Shown piece by piece: positions 24,401-35,966 of a DNA stretch of 64,000 nt. The stretch is from NCBI RefSeq assembly GCF_026210795.1, contig NC_089454.1, positions 620,001-684,000 on the forward strand, in the 5' to 3' direction. The first letter of the stretch is position 1; each line of letters begins with the position of its first letter. The stretch is from Rhizophagus irregularis. Taxonomy: Eukaryota > Glomeromycota > Glomeromycetes > Glomerales > Glomeraceae. Below the pieces are notes generated by a model, which saw only the letters and a program-made list of their open reading frames with translations, was not told where the DNA came from and did no database searches. The position numbers and the translations under genes are program-made.

Positions 24401-24702
24401 TCATACATTTAAGAATTTTTAAACTTGAGGGATTTGTTGAATTATTTAAATCTTCAATTAAATCATAAATATTTTTTCGAATAATTTTTTGATATGAATT
24501 AATACGAACTTTTTCTAAAAATTGACGATGTTGTGATCGCATTTGTTTTGAAAACTTTTCTTTTTTATTATGGAATCTTCCAACACAATTTGGAACTTCA
24601 ATAGAATCATCATCCTAAATAATAATAAGAAATATCATATATATTAATATCAATTGTTTAATTTGAATTTTTCAAAATCAACCAATAAAAACAATTTACC
24701 AT
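21477..24702 (-). CDS. Large TPR protein with degenerate RING/U-box-like domain
   Basis: Three exons on the minus strand: 24702-24700 (only the ATG), 24614-21852 and 21758-21477, giving 1015 residues. The start-only exon is supported because ATG is followed at once by a GTAAAT donor, and the acceptor at 24616-24615 opens DDDSIEVPNCVGRF in frame. Residues about 1-440 are helical with no family I recognise. Residues about 463-515 resemble a RING (MTCSVTLEP...CILGCEHIISYETF...KYRCPQCRQNI), but the second cysteine of the first pair is a threonine. From about residue 600 roughly eleven tetratricopeptide repeats follow (ALxxLNKALxxxPNN pattern). This is the LonRF/RING-TPR layout without a Lon domain. 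An E3-ligase or chaperone-adaptor role is inferred. Confidence 0.82.
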
Positions 24703-26638
24703 TTCGTTTTTTTTTTATCTATTGTTGAAAGGGGAGAAAAAAGAAATTTCGATTGTTTTTTTTTAAAAAAAAATAGAGAGATTTTTTACTTTATATATAC
24801 GATCTTTTTTGCAAAAAAAAAAATTATCCATATTTTTTTATATATTTTTATGACAAATAATTTCATCATTTATGATTATCCTTTTATGTCATAATTTACA
24901 ATTAAATTAATTAAAATTTTTTTTTTGGTTAGAAAAAAGATATATTGATCTTTTTGGTTCGGGTTCACAAAAAAAATTTTTTTCCGTTATACAAAGGATA
25001 TATTAGGTCGGGTTGGTTCATAATTTTTTTACCTAGATATAAAATCTTGGCACTCTTACCAAAATTATAATATAATATTATTTATTACAATATTGAGAAA
25101 CGTTACAAAATTACAACATCAAATTCTTGGATTAATTTATTAATTTTTACATTTTTTCTTTGTTTTCTCTCTTTTATATGTATACGTATATTATATTCTG
25201 TTGTTTATATAAACAAAACAGGGTTGTAAATTGAATCAAACTATTATTGGAAGGTGGTAAATTATTCTCAACTTTTAGGTAAAAACTAAAAATGATGATG
25301 TAAATAATAAATTTACATAAAATTGTGAGTAAATTTATTAAAATTGCTAAATTACGCTAAAATTACATTTTCTGCCAAGAAATTACTAATATAAGAAAAT
25401 CGATACGAAAGAATTTATTAAAAATATTCTTACTGATTTCATAAATGACGTCTACGGTCGTCTACGTTATTTTCGTTCAAATTCATAAGTCACATGCATG
25501 ATTGAATGGATGCGTCATAGATAATAATTATAATAATTGGCAATAATCCTATTTGTCATTATATGTCACGTGCTAGGTTGAGGAACAAAAGAAGTCATGA
25601 TATACCACACCCATCAATTATGCAATTATGCGGGGTAATAATCGAATCGGACATTTGTCTGCATTAGTTATAATGACCAACAATATAAATGACTGACAAA
25701 ATATAATTATTTTTAAAGAGCAAGAAGAAAATTATTCTGTCAACTTTAGTAATTAATATTTTTCTTCTGGTTTTCTGGAAGAACTTCTTTTTATATATTC
25801 TAGAATTCCATTATGAAGTAAAACTACTTTTGGAAACAAATAGAATAATAATAGATTGCATATTTATTTATTCTTTATAGTACGATGTCGCTTTGAAAGA
25901 TATCAATCCTCATCAGTCATCACCACCATATGTATTATATTTCATATTGTTATTATCATCAAATATACAACTAAATTCATTAATGATACTTCTTATTTCA
26001 CCTATATATTGCCCCTGTTTATTTCCTTTTCTGTTAGTAGAATTCCTATCTTGATCTGATTTACATATAAAAATATTATCGTTATTATCGGTCTATCTAC
26101 ACCGATTCAAACCATATGACTTGGTCCAAGTTTAAACCTGAATGTTTGTCAGCAAACGTTTATTCGTTCAATTTAACAATAGTAATTTAAAGAAAGTGAA
26201 TCCTAATATAGAAATTCCTGGTTTGTGTTCCTGCTGATATAACATTAAACATTGCTTTTTATTATTATGAATATCTGAAATTTATTTTATTTAAAAATCT
26301 GCTATACCATAATTAACCTAAAAAAATCCCGAAAAAAAATAAAATAAAATAATAATTTTCAATAACAGGTGATAATAAGATAATTTTAATTTTTTTCCTA
26401 AAAGATAATGCATTTTTTTCTTGAAAGTTACTGTAACACGATAACAGGGGTTGTAAGACAAGTTAAGACAAGGTTGAGACAAGGTTTTGAGACAAGGTTT
26501 GAGACAAGGTTTAAAGTTTTTTTTTTTCTCTGAGAGAAAAGTCCGTAATATACTGTATATACAAAAGATTGACATTTTTCTATACTCTAAAAAAAAAATT
26601 TTACATATTATTTAAAAAAAAAGATAATATAATAATCA
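24703..26638. other. Gene-free region with GACAAGGTTT minisatellite
   Basis: AT-rich. At 26455-26516 a short tandem repeat of gagacaaggttt occurs about four to five times. No coding frame here has features worth calling; 25856-26059 and 26318-26575 are low-complexity frames. Confidence 0.5.
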
Positions 26639-26920
26639 TTATTGTTCAGTAATTATATTTTTTTTTGACATATTATCATTATCTTTTACTAAAAGATTAA
26701 TAATAGAACTCCTTTCATTATCCGTAAGAGATTTGTTTTGTAAAATAAATTTACAAGCGGCATCCCAATCTTGACGATTTTGTTCTAAAGCGATACGACA
26801 AGCTTCTTTAACAGCATTTGCTACTATATAACCACGATTTGAATCTGTAGAAGAAAATTTTCTTTCTTCTTCTATAGCTTCTTTTTTTGTAGATTTATTC
26901 ATTGATTGTGAATTTGACAT
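26639..26920 (-). CDS. Small hypothetical protein, 93 residues
   Basis: A single short frame on the minus strand. The start is Ser/Lys/Glu-rich and probably disordered (MSNSQSMNKSTKKEAIEEE). An amphipathic helical core follows, YIVANAVKEACRIALEQNRQ then WDAACKFILQNKSLTDNER, with a lysine-rich end. There is no signal peptide or membrane segment. Codon composition is richer than surrounding noncoding DNA, and the ATG is preceded by a long T/A run as for neighbours. I do not recognise the family; the helical core could be a small protein-binding domain. Confidence 0.55.
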   Translation of the reverse strand: MSNSQSMNKSTKKEAIEEERKFSSTDSNRGYIVANAVKEACRIALEQNRQDWDAACKFILQNKSLTDNERSSIINLLVKDNDNMSKKNIITEQ

Positions 26921-27915
26921 TTATGAATAATTTTTTTTTTTTTTTTTTTTTCTAATAAAAATTATTGAATATATTGAATAAAAGAGTAATACGTGTAATA
27001 TTATAAATAGAATTATTTATTGAAATAACCTACTCAAATAATAACTATAAAATATATGATAAATTTAGAGCTTGGGAAAAAATAATAAAAAAAAAAAGAA
27101 AAAAAAAGAAAAAGAAAATTTTAGGCTAATTTAATAGGAATATCAAAAATATCAGAAATATCAGGAATAAAAAAAGTCAAAGCCATGGCCATTATAAAAA
27201 AAAAGATCTTAAACTGTGAAATCACGTTAGAATGATCTAGACTCTAAAACAAACAAAAAAAAAAGGATTTATCCGGAACCATATCACATGTATACGTAAC
27301 TCAATGCAAATGATGCAATGTGAATATGTAAAATGCTGCTAGTAATAATTGTTGAATGAGCCGGCATACTTACCTTATTAAAGTAAATATATAAAATACA
27401 AGAAAGTAATAATAACTTATTAGAAAGATCTAGACCACGTCAATTATTATTATTTCGCATTCCAAAGCCACTTTCAAATTCCGGGTCGGATTTCCCGTTA
27501 TGGTAAAATAATATCACTTTTTTCCGCAATGAAATTATGACAAATCACACATTTCTGCTATACTAAGATAAATTACTTTATATATCTAATAATGACTTGA
27601 TTTTTTATTAAGACATCGGGAAATATTATACGGTCCGTGTCTAATTCCGCGGCTAAAACATGCATTATTGTAAAATCATGTGACAATCACAAAAAACAAT
27701 GCGATTATAGTAATGATAGTCTTAATCTTCAATTTAAACATTTTTTATTTCTTATAGTCAGATCAATAAATACATATAAGTTTCATTAAGACTATCCCAA
27801 TGCCCAATTAAAAAGGATTATTTAACATGTGTAATAGTCATATTTTATTAAACAACCTTTAATTGTTCCGGCCCTAACAAAATACATTTAATATCACATG
27901 ACCTGTTATTATTAA
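26921..27915. other. Intergenic
   Basis: Homopolymer-rich 5' flank of the small gene and 3' flank of the NmrA-type gene. Nothing else recognised. Confidence 0.5.
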
Positions 27916-28857
27916 CTAATAACCGTTAATAGTTGGAGTTCTTTTTAACCAAATACCAGTTTGTAATTCTTTAAGTATAAAATGAGCAACATTAGCTCTA
28001 GAAATTTTCATCAAAGCAAAATTTTCATTTAATTTATAATGACCTGTTAATTCACCATTATATAATTTACCAGGTCTTATTATAGTCCAATCAAGAAAAT
28101 CCGAATTTTCTTTAATATACCGTTCTTGTAGTTCTTTATCGGATATAACTTTACCCGTAAAATTAAATCCGAAAAAACTTTGTATTCTTCCAACTTGTTT
28201 ATCATTCCCACTAATACCTTGAGATGTTACAACAATTATCCTTTTTACACCATAAAATTTCATTGATTCTATTATAATTCTTTGTGATCTTGAACATATA
28301 TCAATATCACTTGTCCATAATGCACGCGGTCCAAGACAATTTATTATTGCATCCTGTCCTTCAACTGCTTTATTCATATCTTCTCTTGATAAAACTGATC
28401 CAGTAATTATTACAAGATTTGGATTTCGTAAATGATGACTTTCAAATGGAAGATTTTTATCATTACGAATTAAAATTGTCACATGATATGAAGCTTCAAG
28501 CGCTTGAGACATAACTTGAAATCCTAGATCCCCCGTCGCTCCCAACACTTTTAAAGAGAAAAAATTTTTTTTTTAATAATTTTTTTTTTTAAAATATATA
28601 TATATAATATATACAATATATATATATATACAATATATATATATATATATTATATATATATATATACAATAAAATCATTTACATCAAAAATTAAATTTAC
28701 CTAAAAGGTTTTTCCCCCTTATTGATTTTAAAATAAAATTATAAGGTCGTAATTTAATTTTAGCGCTCAATTGCTTATCTTTTGTAATCGCTAAAGGAGG
28801 TGGGAACAATATATCGACACTTAAAGATTTTCTATAAGTTTTGAAATCTCTAGACAT
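27916..28857 (-). CDS. NAD(P)-binding Rossmann protein, NmrA/SDR-a5-like
   Basis: Two exons on the minus strand, 28857-28701 and 28547-27916, give 262 residues. Exon 1 adds 52 residues and its last base completes the valine of VLGATGDLGFQ, the glycine-rich nucleotide-binding loop (GxxGxxG). Later landmarks are DAIINCLGP, the strand VKRIIVVTSQGISG, and DWTIIRPGKLYNGELTG, the usual NmrA/atypical-SDR arrangement with no YxxxK catalytic pair. Such proteins are NAD(P)H reductases or redox-sensing regulators; the substrate is unknown. The intron holds a long TA microsatellite at 28590-28672. Confidence 0.85.
28590..28672. repeat. (TA)n microsatellite in intron
   Basis: Nearly pure TA with a few CA interruptions, wholly inside the intron of the NmrA-type gene. 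Likely length-variable between strains. Confidence 0.85.
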
Positions 28858-31037
28858 ATTTATTATAGTTTATTTTTAAGAATGATGATAAATTTATTTG
28901 ATTTACTGTAAATCGCTGTATGTAAAAGTTTTCTTACAAAAAAAAAAATAAAAAGGTAAGAGGATCTTATATATATTAAAAAGAGCGCGAAACACTTGAA
29001 TAATACTCAAAAAGAAAGTTACACAATAAAATACTCTTACTTTATTCGGTATAAAATAGTGATAAAGGGATTGGTTCAAGATGAGATCACAAAATAGATT
29101 ATTAACATATAATATATAAATAATTTTCAAAAATATAAAATGTCACACAACATTTAAGGAACTTTCAAAACCTCGACCCACTTTACTATTTATACGTCAT
29201 AATTTGTTTATTGCAAATATAAAAGTCTGTAAATTTAATAAAAATCATTTGTTTCAAAATTTAATCCTTCGTTTCATTTGTTTCAGCCTACTTCTTTTCT
29301 TATCCGCACGTAATGATTTTGCCAAGATACGTGTTACCGCAGTAATTGATATTTTTCGAAAATTCGAATAAAATTTATTATATACATTTATTTTTTTAAC
29401 GAATATTTCGTTTAAAAATTAAAAGCTTCAAACAATTAAATATGACAATAACCAAATCCCCACATTTGGGATTTATATAAATTTATTTGATTCTTTTTAT
29501 TTGAATTTACATTGAAATTTTATTTTTCTAGGGAATTATATTTTTTCCTTAATTCCTTAATTCATGTAAGCTGGTTCGCAAAAAACACCCCAAAAATTGA
29601 GAAAAGATTGCCATAAACTTTGCTTAAAAAAAAATAATAAACTACCGACTTCCCGTATATCACATATCGGAAACAGCCTTTTTTCGTTAAATTATTCGTA
29701 TATATACATACATGTATATATAAAGTTCTAGATAATGGTCTATACAAACTAGTTTCTTTCCTTTTTAAATTGTGGCTTATATTTTTACATACATACGATG
29801 TTTACAAATGATCGTTATTCATATTCATTCCTTCCCAAATTTGGATTGTTAACACATATTATTTAAATACCCAAATTTTGTGGCAAGTGTGTATCAAATT
29901 TCAATAATTCTTAAAAATTAATGTTACGTTATTGTCGTTATTGGATATCTTGATCGAAAGAAAGAGAGTAATGTTAAATAGAGAATTTAAAGAAGAAATT
30001 CAACAACTTATTCATATTAATTCACGATTTATCACAAATGAAATTATGAGGATTCTTTTATATAATTTTCATGAATTAGAACATAATTCAACAAGGGTAT
30101 CGTGATTCATGAAATTCATTGTTCAACTTTATTGGTTCACAAAATTACCATAATGGAGCGAATATTCTTTTCAAGGGATTCGGAATTTAATAATAACAAA
30201 CAAGTTATATTACTTTAAGATCTACAGGACATTATTAAATGTATTGCTTAATATAATTTACTGTCATGAAAATCGAAGTAATTTAGAAGTTGTTAATCTT
30301 TTAACGCGTTCTATTTACTGTTGTAGGTAAGTAACTCATAGTATTTATGTGACACGTTCAGGGTATTGTAGGGGAAGACTTTTTCATAATACAGCTGATG
30401 TTTGTTTATCTAAAGTTCGCCTTATGGCACAATCATAACATTTCCCATTTCCCACACTAAAATCATTGCCAAAGTTATAATTAGATAACTTACTAACCAA
30501 TATCTTAATACTGCCGCAGCATATGACATCATAATGATTAACTAGCGGACTTTTCGGATTTGGGGCAAACATAGTTGATGAAGGAATAAATTATCTTTAT
30601 AATAATTGCGCAATAGTTCTTGTAATGCATGGCACAATTTTCATTATTTTAACAAAAAAGAGTTAGTTAAACAATGTGACTCATTTTTAGAAAAATCTAA
30701 AGCGAAGTACAAATAATTCCGATCCGATTTTTTTAAAACAATCATCGTGTGAATATTTTTGATAATCGAAACACTTTTTTTAACAAACAATCGAAATGTA
30801 AATGTGGGTCTGCTGATTCAATGATTCAATGATTGAACTTTCCATTCCGTTACGCGTAATTCCTACATAATTATGACCAATCATGTATATTAAATGGGAG
30901 TCATTTTATTCCTTTATTCCGTAAGTTAAATATAAAAACCCTACCAATTTTATTAGATCATCACAAAAAATTTTTCTTTCAAGAAAAAAAAAAATTTTTC
31001 ATTCTTTGACCTATACCGATATCATTAATATTACAAA
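28858..31037. other. Gene-free region with a possible coding relic
   Basis: Mostly AT-rich noncoding DNA. Between about 29970 and 30320 codon-like sequence appears in short runs (for instance NREFKEEIQQLIHINSRF), suggesting remains of a host gene. It is too broken to assign to a family. The minus-strand frame 30384-30572 has no supporting features. Confidence 0.35.
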
Positions 31038-31944
31038 ATGAAAACTTATAAAATTTGTATTATATTCGTCATATTATTTTCATTATTAATTGTCGGTATT
31101 AATACCGAAGGTGATACACCAAAAAAAGAATGTAAAGATTATTTTAATGTTTCCACATGCAACGAATGTCAAAAAGAACTTTGGGATTCTTGGTCAAATC
31201 CATCGTCATGTGGTTTTTTTATCCGACTTATTATGAATATTATTGAAGATTATGGTAATGCAGCTGAACATAATCACCTTGTTCCTTACAACGTTACTCC
31301 TTATTATGAAGCCGTAAAAGAGACTTGTGATGAAAAATTCTCTTGCAATTATGATGAAGCCGAATCATTATGGAAAAAAGTTGAGGAGAAATGTCCTAAC
31401 GAATTAACAACCAAAGTAGATTGGAGCGCAGATCCTTCAACTCTTGATCGTACTGTTACTGGTGCTTACGCCACCGTTATATTCTATTATTTTGGTATTC
31501 CTGATCATGATTTTATGTGTCTCAAGACCTCAAATGGAGGTAAGTTATAACCATAAGGTTCAAAAAATAATTGAGAAATATTTCATTAAATTTATTTAAA
31601 TCAATTTTTTAGAATTGTGCGGTATTGAAACAACCAAACCGTTTATTAAATGGCTTAAAGAGAAAATTCCTGAGGGAAAATTCCGACCTTCATATGATCA
31701 CAAATACGTTTATAAGGAAGATGGAACTCGTATTGAAATTCCTAGAGAATTAATTTCATGTGGCGAGTGTCAACAGAAGATGGCTAAAACATACAAATAT
31801 TGGCCAGTAAATCATCCATTGCCTGATTATATTGTAAAGAATATCTTTGGATCTTGGGATCATTTTAATAATTACTTTACTTGTCCTAATGATAACTCCA
31901 AAATTAAACTTAAACGTAGATTCTCACGTAGAAATATCAACTAA
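31038..31944 (+). CDS. Secreted cysteine-rich protein of unknown function
   Basis: Two exons (31038-31539 and 31613-31944) encode 277 residues. A clear signal peptide (KICIIFVILFSLLIVGINT) leads into a soluble, Cys- and aromatic-rich protein with no membrane segment. Cysteines occur in two similar modules, STCNECQKELWDSW early and LISCGECQQKMAKTYKYW late, each with CxxCQ(K/Q), which suggests internal duplication or a repeated disulfide or metal knuckle. Other cysteines lie at SSCGFF, ETCDEKFSC, EEKCPN, HDFMC, ELCG and FTCPN. The end is basic (KLKRRFSRRN). It fits a secreted effector-like or apoplastic protein; I do not recognise the family. Confidence 0.8.
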
Positions 31945-32746
31945 AAAAAATTCAGGGTTTCAACCAGATTTATAGTTTAAACCATAAATACTATCTGTTA
32001 ATAGTTTACTTTAAAATTATGTATATAAATATATAAATATAATATATTATCGGTTAAAATTAATAAAGTTTTATTAGTTATTCCTTCGTCCCTATCGAGA
32101 AGGATTGCAAGATATTTATTTATTGATTGTCGGATTTACTTTCAATTAAAATCGCTAAATCGTATGATAAAAACTCTAACGTTGTTTATTTATCATCATC
32201 GGAATGTAACCCGAAATCAGACCCCAGAATTCCATGGAATTTTTAAAGTTTAATCATGTGTATGAATGAGTGTATCACATTGATACATGATTATTGGTGA
32301 AGGGGCTTATCATTAAATAACTTTTACACGTTTACAAACAAATTTTAACTATTGTATTGGTTATTTTAATGTTTTTATTATTGAAACAAACAAATGTTTG
32401 TTTGTGGCATTGGGGGTGTAAGATACGGAGTGCATTCATTCATTTGATCGATGTCAATCAAATTTGTCCTATTTGTTTTTTTTTTTAAAAAAAAAACCTA
32501 TCACAATATTTGTTATTAAGAAAGCATTCACATGTTTTAATTTTATTATATTATTTTACACGAGATTTGCGGTTTAATTTGGTAAAAAACAAAATTAAAT
32601 ATAATAAGTTATATCTTATTATATTATGTGTGAAAAATAAAAAATAATAATAATAATTTTTTTTTTTTATAAATTTAAAATCCTTATTTTTTTTTCTTTT
32701 TTCTCATGAAAAATATAAATCTTTCAAAATTTTTAACCTAGTAATA
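31945..32746. other. Intergenic
   Basis: 3' flank of the secreted-protein gene and 5' flank of the next. AT-rich, with a T/A homopolymer at 32478-32499. Nothing else recognised. Confidence 0.5.
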
Positions 32747-33688
32747 ATGATTCTTATTAACAGAAGAGAATTTTATAAGAAATATCATGCAAGTTATAAC
32801 TTTTATAATAAAAGGAATGAAATAAAATATCGTAAATATCTTCGTACCGGGAATAATAAAATAAATTTTATAAATAGATTCCTTCAACAAAAACGAAAAT
32901 ATTTTATTTCAAAAAAATATAAAAGGGATGATAATATTATTTGTAAGATGAACTTGATGGAAAGTAAATGTTATAATTCAAAATTATTGAAAAATGAATA
33001 TGGGCAGAGCCCTATTTTATTCAAAAGATCATTTATCACTTCAAAATTTCTTCTTTCATCATCATCATTGTTATCATCGTCGTCGTCATCATCATTATCA
33101 TCATCGTTATCATTGTCGTCATCGTCGTTATCATCTTCAAACAATTCATCATCATCGACATCAACCGAATCAACATCAAGTATGCCAGTTGTTGTTGGAA
33201 TTACAAGTGCTTCATTGGTATTTTTAGTTATTTTATTTATTATATTTAAAAGGACAAATTATGCTAAAAAATTTTCGTTTTCTTGTACAAGAAAAATTTA
33301 TATATTCAACGAAGATAATAATAACAATAATAATAATAACGATGATACTAATAGAACAATTTCAAATTTAAAATATAATGACAAAATCGAAGAAATTATT
33401 AAATTACCAACTCCGGTAGTAACGATTTCATCATCAAAAAATCGTGGAAGTGTTACAACATTTAATTATAATTCAGATATTTCAATTAAAATGTATGATT
33501 CAAGTCATTATGATTTTTTGAAAACAAAAATTAATTATTTAGATCAAGGATTTGATAATTATTTTAAACCTGTTCATGGTTTATTTGATAAAGATTTAAT
33601 AGATGAAATTAATGATAAAATTAAGGATGAATTTGAACTTCAATCATTTCCTGTAAATGATGTTAATTGGGAAGAATGTATGAAATAA
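32747..33688 (+). CDS. Ser-rich single-pass membrane protein, unknown
   Basis: A single frame of 313 residues. Residues 1-100 are basic and Lys/Tyr/Asn-rich. A serine-rich stretch at about 103-145 is followed by one transmembrane helix (PVVVGITSASLVFLVILFII, residues 147-166) and a stop-transfer FKR. A cytosolic tail then contains an Asn8 run and an acidic C-terminus with F/Y motifs. The Ser-rich-stalk-plus-helix layout recalls fungal cell-wall stress sensors (Wsc/Mid2 type), but no signal peptide precedes the serine stretch and no cysteine-rich head is present, so that function is only a guess. A missing upstream exon or a start at an internal Met (for example residue 68) is possible. The serine run is a TCA/TCG/TCT trinucleotide repeat. 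Confidence 0.6.
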   Translation: MILINRREFYKKYHASYNFYNKRNEIKYRKYLRTGNNKINFINRFLQQKRKYFISKKYKRDDNIICKMNLMESKCYNSKLLKNEYGQSPILFKRSFITSKFLLSSSSLLSSSSSSSLSSSLSLSSSSLSSSNNSSSSTSTESTSSMPVVVGITSASLVFLVILFIIFKRTNYAKKFSFSCTRKIYIFNEDNNNNNNNNDDTNRTISNLKYNDKIEEIIKLPTPVVTISSSKNRGSVTTFNYNSDISIKMYDSSHYDFLKTKINYLDQGFDNYFKPVHGLFDKDLIDEINDKIKDEFELQSFPVNDVNWEECMK

Positions 33689-34799
33689 TTTAATCATTTT
33701 TTTTTTTTTAACGAAATTTTATTTTTATTTTTATTTTTTTTTAATTTTTTTTATTTTTATTTTTTATTTTTTATTTTTATTTTTTTTTTAATTTTATCAT
33801 TAAAAACATTTTATTGAGTTTTGTACGATCTAAAAATAAATTTTTTTTTTTATCAAAAAAAATTTTTTTTTTTAATTTTTTTTTCTCTCTCTCTTTCTTT
33901 CATTTGATCTTTCGAGATGGTTCGATACCGCCATTTTACGTTGCCAAGCTATTTGGCTATTTGTGTAATAATAAGTGATAAACCGGAGTTAGTTTTTTGG
34001 ATGATGAAATGTTTGCCATACCTTTATTGGGAAGGTAAATTGGCCTCGGCCACATTACACAACCTTAACCGTTTGATTACTGGCTGAAATTTTTAATTTA
34101 TATAAGTTTCGGTGAAAAAAAATTTTTTATTATTTATTAAAAAAAAAATCTAAGAAAGAAAGAAAAAAAAAATAATCTTAATTCGACAATATTTGTCTTC
34201 TACATATATATTCATATTCCTTCATAAATCTAAGAAGATAAAATGTTCTTATAGCATTAAACCTTATAAAAAAAAAATTATAAAATCTTAAAAAAAAAAC
34301 AAAAAAAAAATTATGTAATTATGTAATTTTTTTTTCCACTGGAACGTTCTTAATGTTTTTATATATACTGGGTTCTTAAGTCTTAAAAAAAAATAAAAAA
34401 AATTAAACGACGTCGTTGGATATATAAAATGATAAAAATAAATTTATAATATATAATATATATGTATATATATATATAAAATATATGTACGTACGTATAT
34501 TTATATAAATATATGTAGATAGATAACCTATAAACAAAATTTCCTCTAAACGATAACTATGTATATTTTAAACTTATTATATATAACACAATTTCTTAGA
34601 TAAAATATGTATAATATTTGTATAATACCTTTTAACATTTATGCTTTTTTTTTTTTTGCTTTTTTTTGCTTTTTTTTTGCCTTTTTTTTTCTCACTTAAT
34701 TATTTAGGATTAAAAAATATGTATAATACTTATATCATTTATGTTAAAGAAAAAAAAAACCTATATAACAAAATTTATTTTATATAAATATATACATTC
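33689..34799. other. Low-complexity convergent intergenic region
   Basis: T-rich homopolymers (33695-33900), A runs and TA/TATG repeats (34440-34510) between two converging genes. No gene recognised. Confidence 0.6.
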
Positions 34800-35966
34800 T
34801 TACATTATAGAATTTTGAAAATAATCAATGCCTAAAGAGTTAGAAATTCCTAATCCGCTTAATCCATTATAATTCATGTTATCGTATAAATATGGTGCAT
34901 CTGATTCGATATTGGCAGATTGAAAATTAATATTAATATGTTCGTTAAAATATTCTTGGGATGATGAAATATTTTCATTAAATAAATTATTATTATTATC
35001 AGAATAAAAAATTGTATTATTATTATCAAATTCTTGATTTTGATAATAATTATCGAAATGATGATTATCATTTTTTATTTGTTGAAAATCTTCAGTTTGA
35101 TTGAAAATTCCGGTACCAAAAGATTGTTCAGAATAACAAAAATCAAGATCATATTCGAATTGTTCAGTTAATTCAGGTGAAAGACTGCTAGTAATCGAAA
35201 GTTCTGGACTTGGAATCATATTTTGATAAACTAAATTCGTATCATTTGTCATCATATCAAAATTCATTTCAGGTGAAGAAAAAATATTATTAAAATCGGA
35301 AATAAAATCTTCATTTTGAGTTGTAGTAGAACTTGGAGAAGATGATTGTATAGGTGAAGGAATTTGTTGAATAATTTCTAATTGATTTAATTGAACTTCA
35401 TTTTCAACCGATTCTTTAATTTCATTTTCTGTTTCTGTTTTATTTTGTGATGATGATGAATTAGATTTTTTAGGATCAAATGAAACAATATTCCATTTTT
35501 GACGTTTTTTTGTTGTCTTGTTCTTATTCTTAAATGAAACAATGTTCCATTTTGCTCTCTTTCTTCTACATCCTGATTTAGGATACATTTCATTACGAAG
35601 ATTAAATGCTTCATTAGCAAGTCTACGATATTCTGATTTAACCATGTCAGGTTCTTGTTCCCATGATTGAGAAGCCATTGATGACATAATTCTCATAGGT
35701 AAATGATATCCATCAGAATGTGCAGCATCAATAAAAGCTTTTCTGTAAATAATGAAAGCATTAGGAGCTCTCGCAGGAATATTGTTAGTGTTCGATTGTT
35801 GACCGATTAAATCTACCGGATCAATAACAGGAGGAAAAGGTATTTTGATCAAAGGACGAATCTTACTGTCAATTACTTGATAAGGCATCGAAGGATTACT
35901 TGAATCTATGAAAACGCAAGCACGTGACAAATTCGTTTGACTGATTTTTTGGATTTGGTCCATCAT
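34800..35966 (-). CDS. MATA-HMG-type HMG-box transcription factor
   Basis: A single exon encodes 388 residues. The HMG box is at residues about 65-130: ARAPNAFIIYRK, then SMASQSWEQEPDMVKSEYRRLA and FNLRNEMYP, the MATA_HMG form typical of fungal mating-type and related factors, which are greatly expanded in arbuscular mycorrhizal fungi. It binds DNA in the minor groove and bends it. Directly after the box a basic segment carries the same heptapeptide twice, KWNIVSF at 139-145 and 157-163, each preceded by K/R-rich sequence, possibly nuclear-import or extra DNA contacts. The remaining 200 residues are Asn/Gln/Ser-rich and acidic, an activation-type tail. Placement in the actual mating-type locus is not shown: no homeodomain gene lies nearby. 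Confidence 0.88.
   Translation of the reverse strand: MMDQIQKISQTNLSRACVFIDSSNPSMPYQVIDSKIRPLIKIPFPPVIDPVDLIGQQSNTNNIPARAPNAFIIYRKAFIDAAHSDGYHLPMRIMSSMASQSWEQEPDMVKSEYRRLANEAFNLRNEMYPKSGCRRKRAKWNIVSFKNKNKTTKKRQKWNIVSFDPKKSNSSSSQNKTETENEIKESVENEVQLNQLEIIQQIPSPIQSSSPSSTTTQNEDFISDFNNIFSSPEMNFDMMTNDTNLVYQNMIPSPELSITSSLSPELTEQFEYDLDFCYSEQSFGTGIFNQTEDFQQIKNDNHHFDNYYQNQEFDNNNTIFYSDNNNNLFNENISSSQEYFNEHININFQSANIESDAPYLYDNMNYNGLSGLGISNSLGIDYFQNSIM

Noticed and set aside
29970-30320. Possible host gene relic with NREFKEEIQQL-like peptide
   Set aside because: Too fragmentary to assign to any family; mentioned only within the intergenic entry.
33905-33960. GGTTCGATACC string resembling a tRNA B box
   Set aside because: No matching A box at the right distance and no cloverleaf can be drawn.
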